From Myxococcales bacterium (GTDB lineage Bacteria; Myxococcota_A; UBA796; GCA-2862545): a DNA stretch of 44,295 bases. The stretch lies in contig JAHQVJ010000069.1 of the NCBI GenBank assembly GCA_019634415.1, positions 1 to 44,295 of the forward strand, read 5' to 3'. Position numbers and translations under genes: made by a program. The notes under the pieces are model-generated. The model searched no databases and had not been told where the DNA came from. It was given only the letters and a program-made list of their open reading frames with translations. Of this stretch, positions 31,801 through 42,258 are shown piece by piece (the stretch's first letter is position 1; every line of letters starts with the position of its first letter).

Positions 31801-32406
31801 TCGGAGGTCGACGAGGTGCTGGTGATCGCCGAGCGAGAGCTCGTCACCGACCTCGCCCTGTACTGGAGCGGCACCCGTCGCATGCGCAGCAACGTGCCCA
31901 CGTTCCTCGGCGGCAGGGTGGACCGCAGCGCCTGGATCAGCGACCTGGGGCTGCGCAAGATCCACAGCCGCCGCTGGGCCGCAGAGCTCGCCTGGCGTCG
32001 GACATGGCTGTTCGATCCGGCAGACGCCGACGTCATCGACGACGGTGCCGTGGAGGCCTTCGGCCACCAGCTCACCGGCATGGCCACGTGGTCGCTGCCC
32101 ACGGACCCGTGGACCCAGCACCTGTCGGGCATGCTGGCCTGGTACGCCGATCCCCTCGGCACCGTGGGGCCCGATCCGCTGCGACCCAGGCTTCCCAACG
32201 TGGCGCGGTGGCGAGCATCGGTGCTCTTGAGCCAGGAGGTGGATCTGCGCAAGGGCGCGCTCACGTTCACCGCGGAGGGCAGCTATCTCTCCCCCACCCC
32301 CGATCAGCGCGATCTCAATGCGCTCGTGGGCTACCAGCCCCCGTTGCTCGAGCTGGTGGGCTGGGAGGGATGGCGCGTCCGAGGTGAGCTACGCTACGCC
32401 TTCTGA
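28888..32406 (+). CDS. VIT-VWA domains fused to a TonB-dependent receptor
   Basis: 1172 residues. A signal peptide (to about residue 16) is followed by a VIT domain (about 20-150; EGVYVFPLHEQGAVDAM, GNLPPGERVHVWLRV). Next is a VWA domain with MIDAS DQSCSM (D268, S270, S272), TSGGTYLLDGV and FLTDALIG. A linker leads to EEVVVTA (590-596), a TonB-box-like segment. The plug follows (REFLSKIPAGRSYQTAV; YMVDGINITDPVTG; RRLEVIRGGMMPEYSS), then a beta-barrel to the terminal Phe (LRYAF), the usual outer-membrane insertion signal. Each half is a known family; I know no described protein joining them. The VIT-VWA part should sit in the periplasm. Start ATG 28888 follows GAGGAGG by 4 nt. M14 peptidase and ARPP-1 genes follow. 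Confidence 0.88.
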   Translation: MWGLLWWAWTCVCAHAGLPVESVHYSVTVHGPLAEVVVEQVFVNDTDDFIEGVYVFPLHEQGAVDAMRIEVAGAVIEGEIQELQQARATYTEAVEQGHVAALTTQEQANVFRQQVGNLPPGERVHVWLRVIQPVPFVNDAYELTLPLVVAPRFTAPELGEESVPGPLTFAEGSATRATIDAEVISALPFTRFASPSHALDIEVAEDRAYVRSAEVPLDKDFVMRWAVSSDRPTASAIVQDGHAVLSFESPIAPPREHIVSRELIWVIDQSCSMTGQPIELVRAAMLEALQHVDHRDSWRILQFSDKVRGDAHKWAATPDNIARADEQIRALQTSGGTYLLDGVLAALDTPRDPTRDRYVVFLTDALIGQPRGVLSSIADRVGDARVFAFGVGASPNRWLLDEMASIGGGTSTWLRDGEDPTEAVRRFDDTLSRPVLTDIVIDWGDWEVDDVWPGRLPTLMAGQPTLATARISAVGTEPIVIRGRLGDGPFEQRITPIMAGEGRAIPSTWARQAIRHLQREQLWGDNEEVIDTIRELSLEYQVLSEYTAFVAVDKTRVVNPGGSQESVEQPAEMPDGMEMVVKAPSGGGREEVVVTAARKAVDVESTSRSVVVTREFLSKIPAGRSYQTAVTFAAGVQAGALGTPNMGGGAFNENTYMVDGINITDPVTGTFSLNFNYDSIRRLEVIRGGMMPEYSSAGSVVNLITQNGTNNLAVAATASHLQGVTTPSGLSAQQLASRVSGPVIRDKAWIIGSVQGDRTTYADRDYLGGNGLLKLTVQPNTNNRYTVTALGDTARIDSDTGPVTQSSGVANGRWQWFMSPENSLDTVVSAQSSRVGGDQRTRLLASSKLSLLSVDDPLGGTHDLKLGAAFESIGWQLRDQALAVFGPTVPATSRTSWFSAFLQDSWRLRPDLTVNAGARVDVALGRTIVSPRASVAWDPWDNDKTKLALGYGHYVGHLALPTLHVEPEAGPSEVDEVLVIAERELVTDLALYWSGTRRMRSNVPTFLGGRVDRSAWISDLGLRKIHSRRWAAELAWRRTWLFDPADADVIDDGAVEAFGHQLTGMATWSLPTDPWTQHLSGMLAWYADPLGTVGPDPLRPRLPNVARWRASVLLSQEVDLRKGALTFTAEGSYLSPTPDQRDLNALVGYQPPLLELVGWEGWRVRGELRYAF

Positions 32407-32419
32407 CGAGGAGGCATAG

Positions 32420-34072
32420 GTGGCCTACACAGGCGATCGCTACCTGGACTTCGGCGAGGTCAGGGCCGAGCTCGAGGCCCTGGCTTCGGGATGCCCCGAG
32501 TGGGTCGCGCTACAGACCCTGGGCACCAGTCGCGGCGGCCGGCCGATCCTGATGGTGACGGTGGGCGATCGCGCCGGGCCCGGGAACGTCGACGACCGGC
32601 CTGCGTTCTGGCTCGACGGCGGCACCCATGCAGTGGAGTGGACCGGCGTGATGAGTGCCGTGGCCACGCTGGTGAAGTGGGTGAGCGGTCTGCAGGCCGG
32701 CGACGAGGCGCTATGCCGATCCTTCCGCGCCCACACCGTCTACGCCGTGCCCTGCATCAGCCCCGACGGCCTGCAGGAGACCATGCAGGGGGCGCCGTAC
32801 TTCCGCAGCACCACCCGGCCCGCGCGCCCCGGCACCGTGCGGATCGGCTTCGAGGAGCGAGACATCGACGACGACGGCGTGGTGCGCTGGATGCGCTGGC
32901 GCCATCCAGCCGGGCCCTGGGTCGCCGACGAGAAGAACCCGGTGATGATGCGTCCGCGCACCGTCGACGACGATCCCAGCGATGCCTTCTTCTTCAGCGG
33001 GGAGGGACGGTTCGTCCGCTGGGACGGCGTGAAGTGGGAGCAAGCACCGCTCGAGTGGGGCCTCGATCTCAACCGGAACTTCCCGGTGGACTGGTCGCCG
33101 TTCTCGATGTTCGGGATGGACGCCGGCACGTTTCCTGGCAGCGAGCCCGAGAGCCGCGCGCTGCTCGATGCCGTGGCCGCGCGTCCCAACATCGCGGCAG
33201 CGCTGACCAACCACACCTACACCGGCTGTCTGCTCACGCCACCGTCGCGCAAGGACTCCCCCATTCCGGCCGGAGATCTCGCCCGCATGCAGCGACTGGC
33301 TCTCGATCTGGTGGAGGGCACCGGCTACCGCACGTTCAAGGTCTACCCCGACTTCATGTACGACCCGGACAAGCCCATCATCGGCACCTGGGACGACACG
33401 CTGTCGGCGGTGTTCGGGGTGGTGGCCTACACGCTGGAGTTCTGGGACCCCTACGCCTGGGCGGGGATCGATCCCGGCGAGCCCGCGGCCGACTTCCGCG
33501 ATCCCGACATCGACAAGATCCGCGGGGTGCTCGACAAGGTGGTGGCCGACGGCGCCCACACCCCATGGCGCCCCTTCGAGCACCCGCAGCTCGGCCCCGT
33601 GGAGATCGGAGGCATCGACTACCAGCGCACCGTGCGCAACCCGCCCGAGGCGCTGCTCGCCGAGGAGTGCCAGCGCGGCTTCACCGTGGCGGATCGACTG
33701 CGGCGAGCTCTACCCCAGGTGCACGCCACCCTCACGGCCACTCCCCTGGACGGCGACACCCACCGGATCCAGCTGGTGCTGGAGAACCAGGGGGCGCTGC
33801 CCACGAGCAGCCTGGAGCACGCCGTGGCGATCGGCACCAGCCCACCCGTACGCGCCGAGCTGACGGGTGCGGAGATCCTGCAGGGCGAGCCGCTGGTGGA
33901 GCTGCCCCACCTGGAGGGGTGGATGCGCCACGGCTTCGGACGCTCCCCGGTGTACGGAGGCCTTCCCGGCAGGGGCCACCGCGCCGTCGCCACCTGGGTG
34001 GTGCGAGGCACGGCGGGCGAGGTGCACTGGTGGGCGGGCCGAGGCGGTCGCGGGGTTCTCCCGCTGCAATAA
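32420..34072 (+). CDS. M14 family zinc carboxypeptidase
   Basis: 550 residues. Zinc ligands H70 and E73 are in DGGTHAVEW, with H265 in TNHTYTG. The substrate-binding Asn-Arg pair is in GLDLNRNF (R219) and the catalytic Glu in YTLEFW (E340). An Asp-rich insert (RDIDDDGVVRWMRWRHPAG) separates the first two blocks. The C-terminal 130 residues form an extra domain. No signal peptide is visible, so it appears cytoplasmic unless exported another way. GTG 32420 has GGAGG at 32410-32414 and lies 13 bp after the receptor stop, so the two are one operon; it may digest peptides taken up by that receptor. Confidence 0.9.
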   Translation: MAYTGDRYLDFGEVRAELEALASGCPEWVALQTLGTSRGGRPILMVTVGDRAGPGNVDDRPAFWLDGGTHAVEWTGVMSAVATLVKWVSGLQAGDEALCRSFRAHTVYAVPCISPDGLQETMQGAPYFRSTTRPARPGTVRIGFEERDIDDDGVVRWMRWRHPAGPWVADEKNPVMMRPRTVDDDPSDAFFFSGEGRFVRWDGVKWEQAPLEWGLDLNRNFPVDWSPFSMFGMDAGTFPGSEPESRALLDAVAARPNIAAALTNHTYTGCLLTPPSRKDSPIPAGDLARMQRLALDLVEGTGYRTFKVYPDFMYDPDKPIIGTWDDTLSAVFGVVAYTLEFWDPYAWAGIDPGEPAADFRDPDIDKIRGVLDKVVADGAHTPWRPFEHPQLGPVEIGGIDYQRTVRNPPEALLAEECQRGFTVADRLRRALPQVHATLTATPLDGDTHRIQLVLENQGALPTSSLEHAVAIGTSPPVRAELTGAEILQGEPLVELPHLEGWMRHGFGRSPVYGGLPGRGHRAVATWVVRGTAGEVHWWAGRGGRGVLPLQ

Positions 34073-34160
34073 AGGCGAGCGCCAGCACGTGGGTGAATCA
34101 CAGCCGTTACGCTGGAACTGGACGCCGGTTGTCGTGTCTCCACATCGAGGAGGATCGCCC

Positions 34161-35051
34161 ATGGTTCGCTCGCTCACCGTTCTCGCTGCCCTGGCCCTGG
34201 CCACCCCCGCCGCCGCCGGCTCCTGGGGTAAGGAAGCCGAATCCACCTGGGGCAAAGCCGGCAACACCGTGGGCGAGGTGGCCGTGGGCAAGCGCCTGTC
34301 GGTGGGCGACCCCGTGGTGGTCGGCCAGATGGCGCTCTACCCGGTGATCGACCGCGATGCGTCGGCTCGTCCCGATCTGCAAGCCGTGCCGCTGGCGCGG
34401 GCCATGGCCACCGGGCAGCTGGAGGTTCGCGAGGTGGCGGGCGGCGTGGTCAGCCAGGTGGCGATGATCAACCACGGCGACGAACCGGTGCTGGTGATGC
34501 AGGGCGATCTGGTGGACGGCGGCAGGCAGGATCGGGTGGTCACCCGAAGCTTGCTGGTCGCCAGCGGGCAGCCGATGCGCGTGCCCGTGCACTGCGTGGA
34601 GAAGGGGCGGTGGGACGCGAACACAGACGCGGGCTTCGCCTACGGCGGACGCGTGGACCCCGTGGTGCGCGGCGTCGTGCAGCGCGCAGCCTCCCAGGAT
34701 GCCACCTGGGACGCCGTGGCGCGCGCCAACACCGCCAAGGGCGTGGACGGCTCCGCCAGCTGGCTCGAGGGTGCAGGCGTGGACCCACGCAAGGTGGCGG
34801 CCCTCGAGGGCGCACTGCGCCAGCGCTTCGAAGACGACAAGCGCGTGGTGGGCGTGATGGTGGCCCGCAACGGCCGCTTCCACCAGCCCGAGGTCTACGG
34901 CCACCCGGCACTGTTCGCCCAGGACCGTATCAACGTGCTCCGCAGCCACGTGGCCATGACCAGCACGCCCATGGACGGTGCGGTGGCCAGCGCCGAGGTG
35001 CCCTCGGCACACGACGCCGCCGCCTTCCTGCAGCGCACCCTGGCCGACTAG
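34161..35051 (+). CDS. Secreted ARPP-1 domain protein
   Basis: 296 residues. A signal peptide ends near ATPAAA-GSWG. The rest matches the ARPP-1 domain: MALYPVID, a VLVMQGDLVDGGRQDRVV block, VPVHCVEKGRW with its conserved Cys, and late VVGVMVARNGRF. The domain is named for association with ADP-ribosylglycohydrolases and rhodanese-phosphatase proteins; its biochemical function is not established. Versions I know are cytoplasmic, so a periplasmic one is notable. ATG 34161 has GGAGG 7 nt upstream. It lies 88 bp after the M14 gene, possibly the same transcript, and is convergent with sat 18 bp away. Confidence 0.8.
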   Translation: MVRSLTVLAALALATPAAAGSWGKEAESTWGKAGNTVGEVAVGKRLSVGDPVVVGQMALYPVIDRDASARPDLQAVPLARAMATGQLEVREVAGGVVSQVAMINHGDEPVLVMQGDLVDGGRQDRVVTRSLLVASGQPMRVPVHCVEKGRWDANTDAGFAYGGRVDPVVRGVVQRAASQDATWDAVARANTAKGVDGSASWLEGAGVDPRKVAALEGALRQRFEDDKRVVGVMVARNGRFHQPEVYGHPALFAQDRINVLRSHVAMTSTPMDGAVASAEVPSAHDAAAFLQRTLAD

Positions 35052-35069
35052 CCAGGGCGGCCGCTCTGC

Positions 35070-36329
35070 CTAGCTGGCGCCCTTCGCCTTGTAGGCCTCG
35101 ATCAGGATCTCGGCCGTCTCGCGGCGCATGATCTCCACCGGCGGGTGCTCGCCGGCCACCAGCATCGCCCGCACCTTCTTGCCGGAGATGAACGTGGCCT
35201 TGTCGCCCTCGTGCTTCGACATCAGATCCACCCGGCCGATGGACGGGTAGTAGGCGGCGAAGCCCACCTTCATCGGCTCGATGGCCAGGTGGCCCGGCAG
35301 GTCGTCGAAGATGGCGTGGGCGTCGAAGTCGCCCCAGATCGCCGAGCCGTCCTCGTAGGGGGCGTCGGCGTGCTTGCGGCCGATCACGATGTGGGAGAAG
35401 CCGTGGTTCTGCCGGTAGATGGCGTGCATCACGGCCTCGGCCGGCCCACCGTAGAACATCTTGATGTCGAGGCCCTGCAGCTCGAACACGTCGTTGATCT
35501 CGTAGCCCACCTGATCCCACAGGGCGGTGTCCACGTCGCCCTGACCGAGCAAGCGGCGCGCCTTGAGGCGGTTGTAGGTGCGCATGCGGGTGAGCGCATC
35601 CACGTCGTCGCCCTTCAGCTCACCCACCAGCGGGTTGAGCACGGCACCGGCGTAGTGGCCTTCGCGCGTGATCTGCTCCAGTCCGTAGACCAGGGCGTAC
35701 TCGTGGGCGCGGTGCAGCGGGTTGCGCGTCTGGAAGGCCAGCGCCCGCTCCCAGTGCCGATCCTCGATCATCGCCCGGGTCATCCGCGGCGAGACCACCT
35801 GGTGGCCGTACTCGGGGTTCGGCGTGGGGGGCAGCGCGTAGATGTCGCCACCCACGAGCTTGGTGCGCTCGTCGTTGGTGAGGATCCGCCCGCCGGGGTG
35901 ATCCATCCGGTCGGTGCCGTACACCGCCTTGACGTAGGCCGCCTTGTCCCAGTCGAAGATGCTCTGCAGCTCGAGGATGGCCACCAGCTTCGAGTCGGGA
36001 CCGTAGATCGCAGCCTTGCCACCCACCTGCAGCGCCGCAGCCTCTTCGTCGGTCACGGGCAACGTGGTGGGAATGGTCCAAGCGTAGCGCTGACCCTGGC
36101 TGATCACCACGCGCTCGGCGAGCACCAGATCGTACTGCTCCTTCGACATCGGCCCCGTCAGGGGAGACAACGTGCCGTCGGCCAGGCGGTGCACCGTGGC
36201 CAGATCCGCCTCGGTGACCTTGATCTTGGGAAGGCCAGCGGCCTCATCGAGCAGCGCCTTGCGTCGGGAGAGCTTGACGACGCGATCCACCGGAACGTCG
36301 AGGCCACCATGGACGGGTACGAGGGACAC
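35070..36329 (-). CDS. sat: Sulfate adenylyltransferase (ATP sulfurylase)
   Basis: 419 residues, the monofunctional length. The ATP-binding motif QTRNPLHRAHE is at 200-210. A PLVGELKGDDVD loop and GRKHADAP, the equivalent of the family's GRDHAG, follow. It makes APS from ATP and sulfate in the cytoplasm, or runs in reverse in dissimilatory use. No APS reductase, APS kinase or other sulfate-pathway gene is adjacent, so the direction cannot be told. Start GTG 36329 has GGAGG 4 nt upstream. Substitutions in the third motif (K for D, D for G) deserve checking against characterised enzymes. Confidence 0.93.
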   Translation of the reverse strand: MSLVPVHGGLDVPVDRVVKLSRRKALLDEAAGLPKIKVTEADLATVHRLADGTLSPLTGPMSKEQYDLVLAERVVISQGQRYAWTIPTTLPVTDEEAAALQVGGKAAIYGPDSKLVAILELQSIFDWDKAAYVKAVYGTDRMDHPGGRILTNDERTKLVGGDIYALPPTPNPEYGHQVVSPRMTRAMIEDRHWERALAFQTRNPLHRAHEYALVYGLEQITREGHYAGAVLNPLVGELKGDDVDALTRMRTYNRLKARRLLGQGDVDTALWDQVGYEINDVFELQGLDIKMFYGGPAEAVMHAIYRQNHGFSHIVIGRKHADAPYEDGSAIWGDFDAHAIFDDLPGHLAIEPMKVGFAAYYPSIGRVDLMSKHEGDKATFISGKKVRAMLVAGEHPPVEIMRRETAEILIEAYKAKGAS

Positions 36330-36447
36330 ACTTCCTCCTAGGGACGGTCAAAGAATCGGGACAGGTCGGGTAATGCAGCCGGGGCCACAGCCCGATCGGG
36401 TTTGACGGGTAACGTGGTCACCCGCTGCCGGCCTCGGGGCGCACCGC

Positions 36448-38442
<1,995 letters not shown>

Positions 38443-38587
38443 GGGCCGGCCTGTATCGCGCAGCGATGCGCGATGCGCGGCGAAAAGCGCATCCTCGCGC
38501 ACTCCGCTCGCGGGTGGCGCAGCCCGGACCGCACCCGGGGTCCGGCACGGCCCTTGCTAGACTGAGGGCAACACCGGAGCTCCCCCC

Positions 38588-39427
38588 ATGACCCGCTGGA
38601 CCCTGATCCTGGCGCCCATCGTCGGCGCCGTGGGCTGCACCTGCCCCTGCGAAGAGCACTCCCCCCCCACCGGCGACACCGGCACTGAGCTGGTGGTGGA
38701 GGGCATCGACCTGGCCACGCCCTCGGGCGACGATGACTACGACCGATACACCTCGGCAATCATGGGTCTGGACGACCTGGCGATCTCACCCGATGTCGTC
38801 GCGCAGATCGACATGGGAATCGCCAACGTGTTCGGCCCCGTCGGGGCTGGCAACATCGGCACCGTCTACACCGAGAAGAAGGCGGAGCACAGGTTCGTAG
38901 AGCACTGGTTCCTGACGGACGACGACGACGACTATTTCGGAGGCGGGGCGTTCGGTGCCCAGTACGTCAGTGCCGGGTCGGCGAATCAGGCCTTGACCAT
39001 GCACGAGTCCCTGGATCCCCAGTGGATGGACCACACCTATCTGTGCATGGACATCGAGTACAAGCAGTCCCCCCAGGACCTGGACGAGCTCGACTACGAG
39101 GGAAAGCTCGTAGAGGGATTCGTATTCGACGTGGAGCAGGACCTAGGCAACGGACTCGAGAAGACTGCGAGCCTTCTGCGAGAGCTCCACCACCATCCGC
39201 AGCTGGGCGATCTCTACGTCGACTTCTGGACGTTCTCGGCCTCCTTCGACTTCCTGGATCAAGCCAAGGAGCAGTTCGTCGCAACCCTCGAGGATCGACA
39301 GGGTCCGCCACCGAACCTTTGGTACGGCGGCCAGAACAACAACCAGACGTTCGCGCGCCTCATGTACTACGTCGAAGAGGGATCCGACTTCGAGCCAGGG
39401 TTGGACGTCAACCCGTGCCAGCAGTGA
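38588..39427 (+). CDS. Unrecognised lipoprotein
   Basis: 279 residues. Lipobox GAVGC (C17) is followed by CPCEEH and a GDTGTE linker. The mature part has acidic runs (TDDDDDYFGGG) and ends with NPCQQ. I recognise no family. ATG 38588 has a weak CGGAGC upstream. Its last 20 bp overlap the end of the convergent kinase gene (39408-39427). The 145 bp before it, between divergent genes, presumably carries its promoter. Confidence 0.7.
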   Translation: MTRWTLILAPIVGAVGCTCPCEEHSPPTGDTGTELVVEGIDLATPSGDDDYDRYTSAIMGLDDLAISPDVVAQIDMGIANVFGPVGAGNIGTVYTEKKAEHRFVEHWFLTDDDDDYFGGGAFGAQYVSAGSANQALTMHESLDPQWMDHTYLCMDIEYKQSPQDLDELDYEGKLVEGFVFDVEQDLGNGLEKTASLLRELHHHPQLGDLYVDFWTFSASFDFLDQAKEQFVATLEDRQGPPPNLWYGGQNNNQTFARLMYYVEEGSDFEPGLDVNPCQQ

Positions 39428-41630
39428 GGCCCAATGCCGCCTGACACTCGGACAGACTCAGCACGTCCAGTCTCCTGTCGGGATCGGACAACGGCCAACG
39501 GGCCGCCCAGTCCGCCACTGGACCCATGCCGGAAGGCGCGACCCCTGCCTCGGCCCGCAGCGCGGCGACCTGGAGCTGCAGGCTCTCGGCGAAGCCAGAG
39601 GTGTCGACGAGGGAGTCGATGGCCGTGACCTCTCCGCTGCCGAGCGCGAGAGCCTGTCCGAGGGCCGTCAGCACGCGGTTCCCCTGGCCGAGCGCCTCGG
39701 CTCGAGCGCCGAGCTGCCTGGCAGTCTCCGGCGCGCCATGCGCCCGAGCGATGGCTGCTTCCGTGATGGCGAGCTGTGCCGCGTATCGCTTGGAGACGGC
39801 CTCGGCGGCATCGACCCAGCCATCCTCCGGCAGGAGCTCTTCCCCGGCGCGATAGCGCGCGGTCCGCTCCAGCCACCAGGCCCGCGTCTCCACCAGACCC
39901 GCACGAAGGCGACGGGCCAGGCGCCGCGCCTCCGCAGCCCACGCCACAGCCCGAGGAAGATCCGGAATCTCCAAGGCTGCAGCGCCAGCGTTCGTGAGCG
40001 CACCAAGCTGCCAAACGGGTGCACCAGTCAACAGCGCTGCGGATCGCTCGGCATGGTCCATGGCGGTGGCGTACTCGCCTGTCCTGTAGGCGGCGTTTCC
40101 GACCCAGGAATGCCACCGCCCGGTACGTACCTCATCATCAGCACACAGCTCCCTGGACCGCTCCACGAGCCTCGGAAGCCTCTCTGGAGCGGCAATGGCA
40201 CATGCCTGCACGAGGAAGGCCATTCGAGACAGCTCCGGCTCGCCCGTGACAGGCTCGCTCAGGATTGTCAACGCCCGCTGAGCGTCGCCCTGCCAAAGCA
40301 GACGAGCGCCCCGCACCAGCCCCAACAGGTCCGTCGCAGCAGCGCGCTCCGCGCGGTACATGGCCCGCCGCAGCACGTCATCACGAAACAAGGCCAGTGC
40401 AACGCACACCAGCTGCTCCAGCAGCGAACGAGCCTCATCGGAGCCTCGAACCACGCCCAGGGCGGCCTCCAACAGCGCCGCGGCGCGCGCGGACCGCCCC
40501 TGTAGGTGCAGCGCGTCGGCTCGACTCCCCAGCTCGGCCGCAAAGACGTCCTCGCTCGCTGTTCGGCTGGACAACACCAAGCTCGCCAGCTCCGGATCGT
40601 CCTCCCACAACAGCCCGTCCACTGCCGACCGTTCGAGCGTGATCCGTCCGTCGGCGAGGTGACTGCGCCCTGCCCGCACCCAGCGCTCGATCTCGCTGGC
40701 GACGTCGTCGCGACGCCCACCCGTGCGTAGATGCAGCACTGCAGCGGCGTCCTCGGCGACATGGAGGAACGTCACAGGTGGCTCGTCGAACAAGGCCCGC
40801 AGCTGCTCTTCGCTCGCCACCTCCGGCAGCCCCTGCACCGATCCCAGAAGCGACTCCGTCCCCGCCCCGATCGCCCGCAGCACGTCCACCACGCCTGCTG
40901 GCCGGTCCGCCGGCTCCTCGGCGCACATCGCCGCCACCACTGCGCGCACCTCGTTTGGAGCAGGCCTGTCGCGCAGCATCTCGTCGAACATCACGCCCAA
41001 GGCGTACAGATCCGTGCGCTCGTCGCTGGGCTCGCCCCGCCGCTGCTCTGGCGCCATGTACCGCGGCGTGCCCTCCACCACCGTGGACGGGTGGCACTCC
41101 ACGGCCTGTCCCATCGCCAGGCCGAAGTCCGTGATGACCGGCCGCCCGAGGGCGTCGAGCAGCACGTTCCCTGGCTTCAGATCCCGGTGCAGCACGCCCG
41201 CGAAGTGCACCCGCGCCAGCGACTCCAGCAGCGCCACCGCCTGCGGAGCGAAGTCGCTCCAGCCGCCCTCGCCCGCGAGCACGTCGAAGCGGCCGCCCGG
41301 GAGCAGCTCCATGACCAGGAAGGTCTGCCCACCCTCCTCGCCATCGTCGAGCAGCTGCACCACGCCCGGCAGATCCAGCAGCCGCAGCGCCGTGAGCTCC
41401 CGCCGCAGCTGCCTGGCGGATCCGCGCGCCAGGTGCGACACGAACTTCACCGCCACGTCCCGCCCCGTCAGCAGATCCGTCGCCGCGTGCACCTGACCCG
41501 AGCCACCCCGGCCCAGGAGCGCCCCGATCCGGTACCGACCCACCCACACCGACGCGTCCACGCTCGGCTGCTCGCCGTCGGGCACGACGGTCTCGTCGCC
41601 GCCGCCCCACGTGGACACATCGCGGCTCAC
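39408..41630 (-). CDS. Ser/Thr protein kinase with C-terminal helical repeats
   Basis: 740 residues. The kinase domain spans about residues 32-290: glycine loop GRGGSGQV (40-47), VAVKF with K62, HRDLKPGN with catalytic D150, DFG at 168-170 and YMAPEQR. It is the Hanks type common in myxobacteria. The remaining 440 residues are Ala/Leu-rich helices in TPR-like order (for example WVGNAAYRTGEYATAMDHAE), likely a protein-binding scaffold. No membrane segment, so cytoplasmic. Start GTG 41630 overlaps the stop of the START-domain gene as GTGA, indicating coupled translation. Confidence 0.92.
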   Translation of the reverse strand: MSRDVSTWGGGDETVVPDGEQPSVDASVWVGRYRIGALLGRGGSGQVHAATDLLTGRDVAVKFVSHLARGSARQLRRELTALRLLDLPGVVQLLDDGEEGGQTFLVMELLPGGRFDVLAGEGGWSDFAPQAVALLESLARVHFAGVLHRDLKPGNVLLDALGRPVITDFGLAMGQAVECHPSTVVEGTPRYMAPEQRRGEPSDERTDLYALGVMFDEMLRDRPAPNEVRAVVAAMCAEEPADRPAGVVDVLRAIGAGTESLLGSVQGLPEVASEEQLRALFDEPPVTFLHVAEDAAAVLHLRTGGRRDDVASEIERWVRAGRSHLADGRITLERSAVDGLLWEDDPELASLVLSSRTASEDVFAAELGSRADALHLQGRSARAAALLEAALGVVRGSDEARSLLEQLVCVALALFRDDVLRRAMYRAERAAATDLLGLVRGARLLWQGDAQRALTILSEPVTGEPELSRMAFLVQACAIAAPERLPRLVERSRELCADDEVRTGRWHSWVGNAAYRTGEYATAMDHAERSAALLTGAPVWQLGALTNAGAAALEIPDLPRAVAWAAEARRLARRLRAGLVETRAWWLERTARYRAGEELLPEDGWVDAAEAVSKRYAAQLAITEAAIARAHGAPETARQLGARAEALGQGNRVLTALGQALALGSGEVTAIDSLVDTSGFAESLQLQVAALRAEAGVAPSGMGPVADWAARWPLSDPDRRLDVLSLSECQAALGLTAGTG

Positions 41631-42217
41631 CCGCTGGCGTCCGCACCGATCTGGCGCACGTCCGACATCACCCGAGCGAAGCCGCGGGTGCGAACCAGGT
41701 TGATCAGCCACTGCGGGATGCTGCCGCCGCCATCCATGGCGATCTCGTGGACCACGCGCGCACCCCCTCCCTCGCGCGGCATCACCTCCCAGAACCCGTC
41801 GTTCTTGGGGGTGCGGATGGCGCCCTTGCGCAGCTGGAGCGGCTCGTCCGACGCCACCGTCCAGGAGAAGCGGGTACCCCCGCCCCGGGGCGTGGCCCGC
41901 ATCCACAGCAAGACCTCGCGGTCGCTGATCCCGAACATCTCCTGCCGCTGGTAGATGAGCTTGCGCCCATCCGCCTCGGTGCGCTCCACCCGCGACACGT
42001 CGATGGCGAAGACGTAGTCGGAGTAGCGGTGGAACTGCGACAGCAGGTCCGTCAGGCGCTCGGGATCCACATCGGGCCAGTCACACACCGCTCGCATCGC
42101 TGCCACGCCCGACACCGCCTTGGGCCGCATGAAGATCGCACACCCGGCGGAGTCCCGCACGTGATCGAACCCATCTCCGGCCAACGCCGCCGTCATCGCC
42201 ATCCACACCGTGAGCAC
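41627..42217 (-). CDS. START-domain (SRPBCC) lipid-binding-like protein
   Basis: 196 residues. A short hydrophobic N-terminus (LTVWMAMTAALAG) resembles a signal peptide without basic residues. The rest follows the START pattern: CDWPDVDPERLTDLLSQFHRY early, then RQEMFGISDREVLLWMRATP, and a C-terminal helix WLINLVRTRGFARVM. START folds bind lipids or other hydrophobic ligands. GTG 42217 is chosen for GGAGG 4 nt upstream; ATG 42238 adds seven residues but lacks a site. Coupled to the kinase gene, so the two may act together, though their predicted compartments differ. Confidence 0.75.
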   Translation of the reverse strand: MLTVWMAMTAALAGDGFDHVRDSAGCAIFMRPKAVSGVAAMRAVCDWPDVDPERLTDLLSQFHRYSDYVFAIDVSRVERTEADGRKLIYQRQEMFGISDREVLLWMRATPRGGGTRFSWTVASDEPLQLRKGAIRTPKNDGFWEVMPREGGGARVVHEIAMDGGGSIPQWLINLVRTRGFARVMSDVRQIGADASG

Positions 42218-42258
42218 CGGACCTCCGGTCAGTCCCATCTAAACAGGTGACTCTGTGC

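Noticed and set aside
28897..32121. A 1074-codon minus-strand frame opposite the VIT-VWA-receptor gene
   Set aside because: Same reason; the sense strand encodes recognisable domains end to end.
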